DNA from: Rhizophagus clarus
Taxonomy: Eukaryota > Glomeromycota > Glomeromycetes > Glomerales > Glomeraceae
Assembly: GCA_015698045.1 (NCBI GenBank)
Contig: BLAL01000043.1
Location: 1,736,001 to 1,800,000 of the forward strand
Length of the DNA: 64,000 nucleotides
Direction of reading: 5' to 3'
Part shown: positions 52,973 through 64,000 of the stretch, piece by piece
Numbering within the stretch: the stretch's first letter is position 1
Layout: the number at the start of each line of letters is the position of its first letter
Made by a program: the position numbers and the translations under genes
The notes under the pieces: model-generated
What the model saw: only the letters and a program-made list of their open reading frames with translations
What the model was told of the DNA's origin: nothing
Database searches by the model: none

Positions 52973-54185
52973 AATTTTTTTTTTTTAAAAAAAAAGGGGG
53001 GAGGAAAGCGAAGAGAGAAAAAAAGGGAATGAGAGAATTCGGTAAAAATTTGTAAAAGTTTTTTGGAAAAGGTTAACTCCAGTTGCACAAATTCATTATG
53101 TCGATCATAATGTATGAGTGTGTGAAAATCAGTGTTTACCCAAATAGTCAATGAAACTGTAAACGGAGTAGTTCATTCAATTCAATAATTCGGACATTTG
53201 TCTATGTTTGTTATTCAATTAAAAGTAAAGATGATGCCGGAAGAGGATCGCGTAAATCTTATGCTGGATATGATTAAGATGATATAGATACAAATGATAA
53301 ATGATAAAAATGATGTCATTTCATACAGTAACTTTCTTCAATCAATTGAAAGAGTAATGTTGGTCGGCATTACAATTCTGGCCTACGTTATACTTTTGAT
53401 TTTTCTCGGTTTCGATTAAAAATCACGTGAGTCACGTGATAAGATTAAGATCCCGTGACTTGTCAACCATCTTTTTTCCTTTATGTGTGATATAAATGAT
53501 GCATTAACAAAATTTCACCATTATATTCATTTTTTAGACATTCGTTCATTGATCAACTTTCTTATTATAGTACTTTTATCATTTCATTATGGATATATTA
53601 TAACTAAATTTGTTATTTAACTAATACCCTTTAATCATGGGTCATCATGATGCAATAAAGAAATTTACGAGATTGTTCTTTCCTTGCTTTATAGACTATA
53701 CATTTCATACATGCATGGTAATTATTTGCGTAGAACATTAAACTTAGACTCGGGATCATATTTTGATGAATCATTTCGTCAGATCCGTCAGATCCAAGTC
53801 TCTTTTACGTGAGAAATCACGATATTCATTTTACATAAAAACATGAAGATTTAATTTAATAATCGCAAACCGATAATTAAAAATCTATCTATTATTTTTC
53901 TATTATTTTGATCTGTAACAATAATACATTTCAATCAAATAAATAATTGATGATGTCAAATCTAATTTAGAAATAAATATTTCGCACCTTCCCATATTTT
54001 CTTATTCACAAAAAACATTATTCTAATTCATTATTATTATTATAATCAAATAAAATATTCTATAATCTAATATTAATAAAAATGATTTTTTTTTTATTCC
54101 TTCAATAAATAAAATAAAAACAACAATAAAATAAATAAATAAATGAAAAAAAAAAAAATTAAAGAAAAATCAAATCTTCCCTTTT
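52973..54185. other. Intergenic region
   Basis: No gene. TCACGTGA/CACGTG palindromes at about 53425-53460 are E-box-like. The last 200 bp are A-rich downstream sequence of GWT1. Confidence 0.4.
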
Positions 54186-56245
54186 TTATAATTTTAATCT
54201 CAATCCAAGATTTTTTAATAATATGCTAAATGAAATAATTATAAACATATATCCAATAATTATAATTTCGGCAACAAAACTTGAAGTATAAATTGTTCTT
54301 ATCGAAAGATTAATAAATCCTGTTAAAAGATTTGCCTATGCGTCACAAACAATAAATCAATTAATATAAAAGTATTTTTTTTTTTTTTTAAAAAAAAAAA
54401 GAAAAGAAACTCCCCTAAAAAAAAAACAGAAAAAAATTTTACGTACCACGAGAAATATGACTAATCCATTATCATTTATTGCCTCGACTAAATTAGGTAC
54501 GGCCTTTTCATATGATTTCCAATAATGTTTAAAATAATACAATTCAACTAATTGAAATAATGAAAGGTACGTTGTATTAAAAGAAACTACCCAAAATACA
54601 TAACTTAAATTTGCCAGTTGTCTTGATATTTTTATATTACATAATGTTATAATTAAGAAAGCTAACCAAAATAATATTGACCAAGAAAATAATATCATTA
54701 CTAATTTTTTTGGTTTCGGTTTTTTTGTTTGACGATTTGATCTAAGTGTATAATATGGATCTAATGGTAAAATATAATGTCCTATATCTAATGCAAATAA
54801 AAATATTGATAAATATCCTACAAGAAAGAAAATTTTTATTTGTTAGAAATTTTAAAATATTAATTACAATTCAAATCACTATCATCATAACCACAGTTTG
54901 ACATACCCCAAAAACTAAATATTCCTTCCTTATTCGCACTGATAAGATTCGTTCTAGGTGCATGTTGAATATAATCTTCAAGTCCAAATTCCCAGAGCGC
55001 AATTTGATAAACTTTAAAAAAATGAAAAGATTTATTAATGAATTCAGACTTTAAATAAAAAGAAGGTAAAAAAAAAAAAAAAATCACGTACGGACGACAA
55101 TAAATAATCCCACAAATGAAAATCTCGCAAATTTTTGCAAGGCTCGACAAAGAGTAACAAATATAGGAAGAAATCCAAGCGTAAAAAAGAAATTCCAATG
55201 TACTCCATATTCTGTAACATGTTCCTATCACAAAAAATGAATGAATGAATGAATGAATGAGTGAATATGGATATATTTTTTTTTAATATTACCTGGTAAT
55301 CAACTCCTTTAACCATAATAAGTCTTATAAATCCAAGTAATAAAATTGGAGTGGCTTGCTTTACAGCCTTAAATAATTGCCCTTTAAGCGGTTTAAATCT
55401 ATTTTCAGGTTTTTTTAAGAATGGTCTTGCAGCAACAATACCCGAAGAAAATACAAATGATCCAACTCCCAAATCCATCTATTCTCAATAGTAAAGATTA
55501 TTATTATGACATTAAGATAAAGAATACAAAATTTAATTCTTACCAAAGAAGCCCCAAATGTTTCAACCTTTGCGAATCTTCTCGGAAAAACAAAAAAATC
55601 AACCGCTAAAATAGATATGCAAGTTAAAATCATCATGCTTGCCCTATAAACACTAAGAAAAGGTTTTCTTTGGCTTCTTTCTAGTTTAATCTTAGAATTT
55701 TCATCGTCATCAATTCCATCTAATCCCTCCTTAATAATTAATCCTTCTAATCCCTCTTTTTCATCATCTGATTCTTTTTCCCATCTACTCTTTTTTTTTA
55801 ATTTTTCTTGTTCTGCACTTGGTTTTGGAGCAAATTTATAATTAATATAAATTGACAAAGAAAGAAGTATTACATTTATATAAAAAGCGTAGGATGATAA
55901 TATTGTACAAGCAAGTATATTTGGTAATACTATTATTATAAATTCTAAAATAAAAGTTCTTGTATCGTTTGTTGTATAATTAAATGGTTTTGTATATTTT
56001 GATAAAGATGACCAAATGATATATGATGACTATAATAAAAGTGAAAATAAAATAAAATAAAATATATTAATTTTTTTTTTTTAAAATAATATTATGATAA
56101 TTTCGTTTTAATTAATAATAACGGAAAATTTTCTTACTAAAATAACTCCACAAACGGAGTTAATTTCCCACATAGAACCACCACTATGACCGGTAACCCA
56201 AGCTTCTTTTTCCTTCTTATATGCTATTTGATCAAAATCATCCAT
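54186..56245 (-). CDS. GWT1: GPI-anchored wall transfer protein 1 / GPI-inositol acyltransferase
   Basis: Seven exons: 56138-56245, 55544-56029, 55293-55478, 55092-55224, 54907-55011, 54447-54817 and 54186-54335. All junctions are GT-AG and the total is 1,539 nt, giving 512 residues (yeast Gwt1 is about 490). It acylates the inositol of GlcN-PI in GPI-anchor synthesis at the ER and is the target of gepinacin/manogepix-type inhibitors. Family hallmarks: [38 protein letters not shown] and [18 protein letters not shown], with many hydrophobic membrane segments. An acidic, Lys-rich cytosolic loop ([20 protein letters not shown]) lies in exon 2. A housekeeping gene, and a good anchor showing normal intron style here. 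Confidence 0.93.
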
Positions 56246-56623
56246 TTTATTAGTTAATTAAAAAAAAAAAGCCTGATGTTAATCTCGTCTATTTATATAT
56301 TTTTTTTTTCATGTATCACGAATTTGTAATGTGTCACAACCTCGGCAATTTATCTGTTATTATTGGACAAAAAAATTACACGAACCTTTCCGCCGACTAA
56401 GCGATGTACAATAAAAACCAATAACGATTAACAAGAAATAAAATCCTTCGCACACAAATTTAGCGATGTATAAAATGGAATCATATAAATTGTATATATA
56501 TATATGTAGCTTGTAGGCCCTAATCAATTGATCTCATAATTTTATTTTTATTTATAAATCAAAACTACAAAGTAAATATACATATCAACATAAAAAAAAA
56601 AAAAAAAAAAAAAAAATAACCCA
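56246..56623. other. Intergenic, with a poly-A tract
   Basis: Short region between GWT1 (5' side) and the first BTB gene (3' side). A long A run at about 56591-56616; nothing else seen. Confidence 0.4.
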
Positions 56624-57481
56624 TCAATTCATGGATTCAAGGTAAAGATAGTGCTCAACATTATGCTTGTTTTTATCACTATTTAAAGGTTCAAAATCAC
56701 CAAAATAGAAAGAAAAAATTCCGGGTAAATAAGTTTTTAAGAAACTTTTCTGACAATCATCATATCTTTCATCTTCCTCTTCAAATTTAAAAAAAATTTC
56801 ATATAGTTTTGTAGGAGAAACTACAGGAAAACCTTTTACGGATTTTATTCTATCAGAAAAAACTTTTTTAATAAACTCTCCATGAGTAACAGAATAAGAA
56901 CAAATATGTCTATATTCTTGAATATTTAATTCTAATAAATTTCCTATAGCTAAAATATAGTCAAGATGTTTTGATAATAAAGATGATGACGCTTTATAAG
57001 ATAATTTATGAAAATCTGGTGAAGTTTTAAATCTTGGTAAATTATTTAAAACAAGTTTTGATGATTCTTTATAAACAAATTTAAAATCATATTGATCAGC
57101 TAAAGCGAATGCAATAAGTGGATTCTCCATATAATGAAATTGTAAGAATTCTTCCGAAGCTCCAATTACAACAACAATTTCATATTTATCTCCGATTTCT
57201 AAGAATGAAGCAACATTTTCCCAACTTATTCGAATATATTTTCTTGGATAAAGGAACGTTAAAAGATTTTCAAACGCTGTAGCAGAAGTATCAGTTAAAG
57301 TAAGACATGATACGTTTTCATTGTTGATATCAGATTTTGTGGCGAAAGAGAACATGTCTTCAAATACTTTTGAAGCCATAGCTAAAAAATTTCGATGAAG
57401 ACGAAATACCGTCTGTTGTACAGTAATCAATATATCTCCATCTTCATAATAATGAACTATGCTTTGTTGAGTTTTTAACAT
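56624..57481 (-). CDS. BTB/POZ domain protein 1
   Basis: 285 residues from the ATG at 57481. A BTB domain spans about residues 10-120 (DGDILITVQQTVFRLHRNFLAMASKVFEDMFSF, TDTSATAFENLLTFLYPRKY, then GDKYEI), followed by a BACK-like helical region ending HYLYLE. BTB proteins dimerise and often act as Cul3 ligase adaptors; no second interaction domain is visible. It is tandem with the next BTB gene and clearly a duplicate (shared KESSKL and NPL.A.AL/ILSD.Y blocks). Confidence 0.88.
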   Translation of the reverse strand: MLKTQQSIVHYYEDGDILITVQQTVFRLHRNFLAMASKVFEDMFSFATKSDINNENVSCLTLTDTSATAFENLLTFLYPRKYIRISWENVASFLEIGDKYEIVVVIGASEEFLQFHYMENPLIAFALADQYDFKFVYKESSKLVLNNLPRFKTSPDFHKLSYKASSSLLSKHLDYILAIGNLLELNIQEYRHICSYSVTHGEFIKKVFSDRIKSVKGFPVVSPTKLYEIFFKFEEEDERYDDCQKSFLKTYLPGIFSFYFGDFEPLNSDKNKHNVEHYLYLESMN

Positions 57482-57724
57482 TTTCAATAGTATACAAGAG
57501 AGAGAAAAGCGTTATTAAAACTTCAGGATAAAAAAAGCTATTCTATTTATAAAGTATTTTTGAATATCTCTAATTTGGGAATAATTTCAGAAAATCGTAA
57601 CCAAAATAGCAAGTCGAATTTTAAACTAATTAAAAATCATCTGATTACTTCATAATTTTATTACCAAGAAAATCCAAGATAAAAAAAAAAAAGAGAAAAA
57701 AAAATAATCCAAGAACATAATTAG

Positions 57725-58624
57725 CTAATCTTTCAATTCTATGAACATATAATGCTCGGCATCTTTTTTTGATTTTTCATATTTCAATGGTTCAAATTTC
57801 CCAAAATGATTAACAAATTGTTCAGCCAAATAATCATTGAAAAATCTATAATCACATTCACTCCAAGTTCCATTAATATAATCACCCCAAAATTCCATCA
57901 AACATTTTATAATGATGCTCATTGATTTTGATGGTGATAACATAATAATATTATTAGTATTATTATTTAACCTTTCATATTTTTCAAAAAAAGTATCATA
58001 CCATTTATTAATTTCTTGTTCATGTTTTACGAGTGAACATAAAGAATGATGTTTAAAATTTTTGCACTGTTTTAAAGAATGAAGTGTTGTGATAGAGATG
58101 GTGAAATCGAGATACCTCTCAAATAAAGCAGATCTTGTCTTGTACGAGAGTAAAAGAAATTGAGAATTTTGACGATATTTTTGAAGTTCATTTAAGATCA
58201 ATTTTGATGATTCTTTATAAACGAAATTGAAATAATATCGATCAGATAATATTAAAGAAAGTAAAGGATTTTCACGAAAATGAGGTTCCAAGAATTTTTC
58301 TGCGGCTTCAAGAACAGAAATGAATTCATATTTATCTCCAATTCGACAAAATTCTTCAATATTATCCCACGTGATTGAAACATATTTTTGTGGATAAATA
58401 AACGATAAGAAATTCTCAAAGGCCAAAGATGAAGTATCTGTAATATTTATACGGGGTAATTCATGTAATTCATCCGCCGTGTACGAAGTAGCACAGGAGA
58501 ACATGTCACTAAATACTTTTGATGCCATGGACAAATAATTCTGATGAAGACAAAAGGCGGTATCTTGTACGATTAAAATGATATCTCCATCTTCATAATA
58601 ATGTAAAGAACTTTTCTGAGACAT
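57725..58624 (-). CDS. BTB/POZ domain protein 2
   Basis: 299 residues. BTB domain at about 8-120 (DGDIILIVQDTAFCLHQNYL, ASKVFSDMFSC, ITDTSSLAFENFLSFIYPQK, IGDKYEF), then helical C-terminal half ending AEHYMFIELKD, very like BTB protein 1. Presumed Cul3-type adaptor or dimerisation protein. It is 243 bp upstream of its paralogue, same strand. The product of tandem duplication; both copies are intact. Confidence 0.88.
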   Translation of the reverse strand: MSQKSSLHYYEDGDIILIVQDTAFCLHQNYLSMASKVFSDMFSCATSYTADELHELPRINITDTSSLAFENFLSFIYPQKYVSITWDNIEEFCRIGDKYEFISVLEAAEKFLEPHFRENPLLSLILSDRYYFNFVYKESSKLILNELQKYRQNSQFLLLSYKTRSALFERYLDFTISITTLHSLKQCKNFKHHSLCSLVKHEQEINKWYDTFFEKYERLNNNTNNIIMLSPSKSMSIIIKCLMEFWGDYINGTWSECDYRFFNDYLAEQFVNHFGKFEPLKYEKSKKDAEHYMFIELKD

Positions 58625-59993
58625 TATGAGAGGATGAAAAAAAAAAAAAAAAGAAAAGATAAATGATATTACTCATTATTAACAGGTAATAAATAAATCA
58701 TTAATTTATCATACCATGAGGCAATGAGGGCATGAGCTTAATAAATTTCTGCGCCATGGCGTAGTTAATTAAAAATCATTCCTTTCTAAAGCGGTATCTC
58801 CGGGTTAAAGTTATAATAACGAGGATCTACATTGTTTTGCTAATTTATGTGGTGGAAATCGTATGGATATAATTATAATATTATAATTTTTGTTAAATTT
58901 ATACCGTTTTCAACGTGGATTCTACAAAATAAAGATTATTCCTAATAATCGTTTTTTAATTCGTTTACGATAAAAAAGTATGAATCATCATTTTATGTAG
59001 TGTGATATTACTTTAATTTGTGTTAAGAAATGTACAAATAGCATTATTATAAAATGCAATGATATGCGAATAATTGTTTGCTCCAAAATAAACAAATCCG
59101 CATACAATAGTTAAAAATATATACATATACTTATTTTTACCAGTTTTAAAGTGATCGAAGATTAACTTCTTATAAAGTTAAAAAACCAATCGTTTATTTT
59201 ATTAAGATAGTACAATTCAAAAAAAAAAAGTACCCTTAAGTTAGTACAATAAATTAAGATTGTAAAAATGTTTCTTTTTAAAGAAAAGTGTAACTTCGAA
59301 TTTTTTAATCTAATAATTTTTACCTTAAACGAACTTCTTTTTATTTGAAGTTATTTGATCCGCTCTTTTCCTTGGAAAAAAAAAAAATTAAATTATTTTT
59401 TTTTTTTTTTTTTTTTTTTTTCGTTCCCTAATAATCCTTAACCCTTTTTCAAATAATTATAATAAATTTTCGACTTCCATTAATTCTTTTTTTTTTTCTT
59501 TTTTTTTTTTTAAAAAAAAAAGTAATAATAATAGTTTTTCATTTATATAAATTTATATAATATACATATATTATATTATTTAGTTTCTTTCTTTAACGTT
59601 TTATCCTAATATAAATAATATTAATATAAATCGGGTTATCTTTCTTTTTTACACGAGCATTTAATTTGAAAAAGTTTTTTTGTTGGAACTACTTTTCTTT
59701 TCGTAAAAGCTGCGTGAATTTGTACATATATTTATTTCTTTATCATTATCGTTCATAATAATTTGTTGACAAAGCGAGCAGGCTCGTATTCATTCATATA
59801 TATATATATAATAATAATAACATAATATATATAGAAATTAATAAAAAAATCAAAAAAAAAAAGAGTATTTATTCATTCTATTTCAATCATTCATTTCGTT
59901 CGTAAACGTCAGTTAAATCATTGACTCACAAGTTATTGTAGAGATCAAAAAAAGGCATCAATTTTATCATAACTTTAAATTTTCGTTTACCTG
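58625..59993. promoter_or_regulatory. Divergent promoter region, BTB2 and kinesin
   Basis: 1.37 kb without a gene. Long poly-T and poly-A runs (59395-59421, 59487-59521) lie upstream of the kinesin start, followed by TATATATATA at about 59800. Such tracts are common fungal promoter elements. Confidence 0.4.
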
Positions 59994-62900
59994 ATGAATT
60001 CCATTGAAAAAAGTCCCGAAAAGACTTCGGTACAAGTAGGTAAGTTATCAAATTACAATACAAAAGTGAACAATTTTTGTTTTTCAATTGAAAATCTTTT
60101 TCAAGCTATTTTTGTAAAAAAAAAAAAAAAAAAATTATTAAAAACTAATTTTTTTCTTTTTTTTTTTCTTCCTATTATAAAGCACTTCGCATAAGACCTA
60201 TAACAAACGAGGATACAAATTTACCGACACGCTTTCAACGTCAAGTACTTACAACATCTCCACATAATTCAAATCAAGTTATTGTACATCAAAATGATAA
60301 AAAATCCCAAACATTTAGCTTCGATCATGTATTTGGTCCAGAAACGATGCAACAAGAAGTATTTGATAATGCAATATTAAATTTAATAGACCAATTTTTA
60401 GAAGGTAACAAACAATAAAAAAAAACGATTTTTGATACGTATTGTAACGACTTAATGATTCATTTTTTTCATCTTTTTTTTTTTTTTTTTTTATCGCAAA
60501 AAGGATATAATGTAACAATTTTAGCATATGGTCAGACTTCATCAGGTAAAACACATACGATGGGAACAAATGATAATTCTTCTATACCATCAGAATCCAA
60601 GGGAATAATTCCTCGTGCTATGGAGACTCTTTTCTCTCTTATGAACTTTTCTCAATATAAAACGAGACAATTTGCAATCAAAGTTTCATTCATTGAAATT
60701 TATAATGAAGAATTAAATGATTTATTGGGTGAACAAAATGTTGAAGAAGATAAGCCTCAGGTAATGATTCGAGAAGATTCAAAAGGAAACATTCTTTGGA
60801 GTGGATTACAAGAAATAAAAGTTAATAATGTTGAAGAAGTAATGAAGTGAGTATAATGTTTTTTTTTTTTTAAAAAAAAAAAAGTATTTATTTTCTCTTT
60901 ATCTAAATATATATTTCATAAATTTTTATAGTGCTTTGGCCCGTGGATCCTTAAATCGACAAGTTGGTTCTACGGATATGAACTCACAATCTTCTAGGTC
61001 ACACGCTATATTTTCAGTTGTTATGTCACAACAACAGAAATCATCAAGTTCACCAATATCTCCAACTAATAGTAATTCTGGGACACTACGAATGAGTGGA
61101 TCCCGTCCTCCATCAAGAACACAACAAAGGATGAGTAAACGTTTAGATGATGTTGAAAATGTGACAATAACGAGTAAATTCAATTTTGTGGATTTGGCGG
61201 GTAGTGAACGTGTAAGTTATTTAATTTATTAAAATATAATAATAATTTTATAATGATCATTATATGTAAAATATAAAATTTTTATTTTTTTTTTTTTATT
61301 TTTATATATAGCTTAAACGTACTTCCGCAGTTGGAGATCGCGCTAAAGAGGGTATTTCGATTAACTCGGGTTTATTGGCTTTGGGAAATGTAATATCTGC
61401 CTTAGGAGATCCTAATAAAGCAAAACATACCACACATATACCATACAGAGATTCTAAACTTACTCGTCTTTTACAAGATTCTCTTGGTGGTAATGCACGC
61501 ACATTGATGATAGCATGCGTTTCACCAACCGAATATAATCTAAATGAAACTATAAATACACTTAAATATGCTAATCGAGCACGTAATATTAAAAATTCTG
61601 CAACTATAAATCAAGAAGAAACGGGATGGAATGATTTAGAACATTTACAATCTTTAGTTATGAAACTTAGATCAGAAATTAAATCTTTAAAACCTAATTC
61701 GGAAAGTTTTTATGATGATACGTATTCGATTGAATCCGGTAGAAGTACTCCAATTAATTTTCAAAGAGGAGATAGCTCCAAAAGATCATCCCTTAATATC
61801 TTAACAAATATTGAAACAAAAACTTCTTCAAAAAAGAACAAGGATATTGATTTATTAGAAGAACAATTTCGAGATTTACAACGTTCTTATTCTGAACTAT
61901 CACAAAAATATGCTATGACAAGTGCAGAACTTGCTTTATATCAAGATATCGATTTATCAAAACAAATTGGTGGTCAATCATCAAATCAACTGGACGTTAT
62001 TAAAGAGGAAGAAGAGGATTTGTCGTCTTCTGTTGAATTTCGAAAAGCTGTGGAACCTATAATTGAAGAATATGAAAAATCTCTTACTTCACTTGAAAGT
62101 CAGCTTGCTCTATCCCATGCTGCCGCAAATCATACTGAAACCATCATGCAAGAAATTAATGAACAAAACACCAATCTTAAGGGCAAAATTGCAAGTCTTA
62201 GTCAACGTGAAACTGTAAATGAACAATATATTAAAGAACTTGAATCCAGACTTGAAAATTATACTAAAGAACAAAATAAAGATCAAGAAAAAATCAATGA
62301 ATTAAAAAATCATATTGCTCAATTGAAAACGAATGGAACAAATAACCAAAGTTATATTACTGAACTGGAAACACGTCTCGCATCTAGCGATCAACAAGTT
62401 ACAAAATTTGAACAGACTGTTGAAAAACTCGAAAAAAAATTACAGCAAAGAGAGGAAGCTTTTCTCGAGTTAGAATCAAAAATGAGATCATCTTATACTG
62501 AAGAAGATATGAGATTATTAAGAGATGAACTTGAAGATCGCGATTATAGAATTTTGCAACTTGAAAAGAAAGTTGATGAATTCGTACATGAATTAGAATT
62601 ATTAAGAAAATTAAAAGACAATGGAAATAATAATGCCATTAATTTAACGTCGGATAATCTAGTATCATTATCACATTCTTCAACACCGTTTAATTCAACA
62701 TCCGCAAGTAATCAAGAAAAATTAATTATTTCAACTCTTGAAACAAAATTAGAAGAATTACAAAAAGTAAATGATCAAACCCTAAATGAGTTTGATGATA
62801 TCAAAATAAAATATGAAGGATGTTTACAAGAAATTCATGAACTTCAGAATCAACTGATTGAGGCGAGATTGAATCATTCGGATTTATTCGATTCTTCACC

Positions 62901-64000
62901 TTCGAGTCCAACAACTCCAATGTCTCCATCAACGCCATCCCCCAATTCTTTAAGAGCGCCTACATTACATCGTAGGGCCATATCTTTATCAGCAGAAATG
63001 AATAATAAAGAGAAAAAGGAACTTACTCATGAAGCAGTCATTCAAAAACTTATGAGAGAAATCCAGCAACTCGAATCAATACATGATGATAAATCAAATG
63101 GTTTGGAAGTTTTTAAACAAGGGTTCGCACGTTTAGAGATGACACATCGAGAAACTTTAGAAGTTGTAGAAGAACTTCGTGAAGAAATAAAGAAACGTGA
63201 TACATTAGCTCAATTGGAGGTCATGTCGATAATTCATAATAATGCTGATATAAATGAAATAAGTGAAATTGATGAAGATGAAATTATAAAACGCCTACGC
63301 GAAGAGGTAGAAAATCTTCAAGAAGAAAAAAACCATGTACTTGAATTAATTTCTGAGCGTGAAAAAGAAATCTGTGAAAAAGGCATTCAAGTTGTAAAAT
63401 TAGTATCAAATATCCGTGAACTTCGCGAGAAATTATGTCTAATAATTGAAGAGGATCAAAAGAAAACAAATGAAAACAACGAAGAAAATAAGAACCTTAT
63501 TAGTGAATTACAAACTAAAGTTAAAGATTTGGAACAACAACTTGAAAAAGCACAAGAAGAACATAAACAAAATAATTCCTTAGAGAAAACAGAATCTCAA
63601 CAGAAATCGGAGGAAGTTGATGAAGAGATTATTGCTCTTAAATTAAAGGTAGGAAAACTCCAATCCGAAATTGAAGCAAAGAGTCATACAATCGCGGTCC
63701 TTTTACTACCAACTGTTGAATTACAAGATAAAATTCGTAAGTTGGAAACTGAACTTCAAGAAATTAAACAGATTCATCGCAAGGCTCTTGAAGAAAAGAA
63801 TAACATAATTATAACTAATTCTGAAACAACCGAGGAAAATGAAATTATAACTCCGGATGAAAACGTTAAAGAATTAGAAGATAAAATTAAAAAACTTGAA
63901 AGTCAATTAACAAAAGCTAAAGAAGCTCAATATTTACGGACTTCACGAATTACAATGAAACCCACACGAATAGCACTTGAGAATCTTCAAGAAAACCTTT
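59994..64000 (+). CDS. Kinesin-4-like motor protein (3' partial)
   Basis: Five exons in the window: 59994-60039, 60183-60404, 60504-60846, 60932-61211 and 61312 to the edge. GT-AG introns join in frame. The motor domain starts SVQVALRIRPI and has the P-loop [14 protein letters not shown], switch [11 protein letters not shown], switch II DLAGSER, and [28 protein letters not shown] and [12 protein letters not shown] are typical of the kinesin-4 (KIF4/KIF21) group. A Ser/Pro-rich insertion sits between switch I and II ([14 protein letters not shown]). A long coiled coil follows from about 61850 to the end, with a Ser/Pro-rich break near 62890-62990. Plus-end motor, probably cytoskeletal or spindle; the tail is not in the window. 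Confidence 0.93.

Overview
The window looks like nuclear DNA of an arbuscular mycorrhizal fungus (Glomeromycotina, Rhizophagus-like). The evidence is very AT-rich intergenic DNA, short fungal introns (GTAAGT, CTAAC, TAG), a local family of F-box-like genes opening with MACSK(I/L)FSG, BTB proteins, a kinase of the expanded Rhizophagus type, and abundant DNA transposon and LTR debris. The organism is inferred from gene style; no marker gene proves it.

Layout. 1-12.3 kb: a compact, intron-less, visibly less AT-rich element of the Polinton/Maverick kind. It has a chromodomain integrase, an A32/FtsK-type packaging ATPase, a PolB with an OTU-like N-terminal region, a D5-type SF3 helicase and several small virus-like proteins. 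Where a jelly-roll capsid and adenain-type protease would be expected, it carries a retrotransposon-type Gag and an aspartic protease in overlapping frames. 12.3-19.8 kb: repeats (GC-rich hairpins, a 45-bp palindromic minisatellite), a probable LTR, a dead Tc1/mariner transposase and a decayed low-complexity ORF cluster. 19.9-33.2 kb: a cluster of five F-box-like paralogues, two intact and three broken. 35.5-44.1 kb: a protein kinase gene. 44.3-47.7 kb: a nested inverted-repeat element and a PIF/Harbinger transposon. 51.2-53.0 kb: a sixth F-box-like gene. 54.2-56.2 kb: GWT1 (GPI-inositol acyltransferase), seven exons. 56.6-58.6 kb: two BTB genes. 60.0 kb to the end: a kinesin-4-like gene cut by the window edge.

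The most unusual object is the kinase gene. About 6.5 kb upstream of its catalytic exons is a roughly 101-bp tandem repeat that looks at first like a satellite. Read on the minus strand, each unit is a complete miniature intron (GTAAGT donor, CTAACTAA branch site, TTTAG or ATATAG acceptor), and adjacent introns are separated by exactly 3 nt. I count 63 such triplets in the array, five more in older diverged introns, then a 6-nt, a 3-nt and a 1-nt exon. A 5' exon starting ATG with a myristoylation-like MGHSSSK, a 27-nt exon, all the microexons and the kinase exons add up to 1,425 nt (475 codons), open throughout. The 1-nt exon is exactly what brings the upstream phase into register with the kinase. 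The triplets vary (11 kinds) while the splice signals around them barely change.
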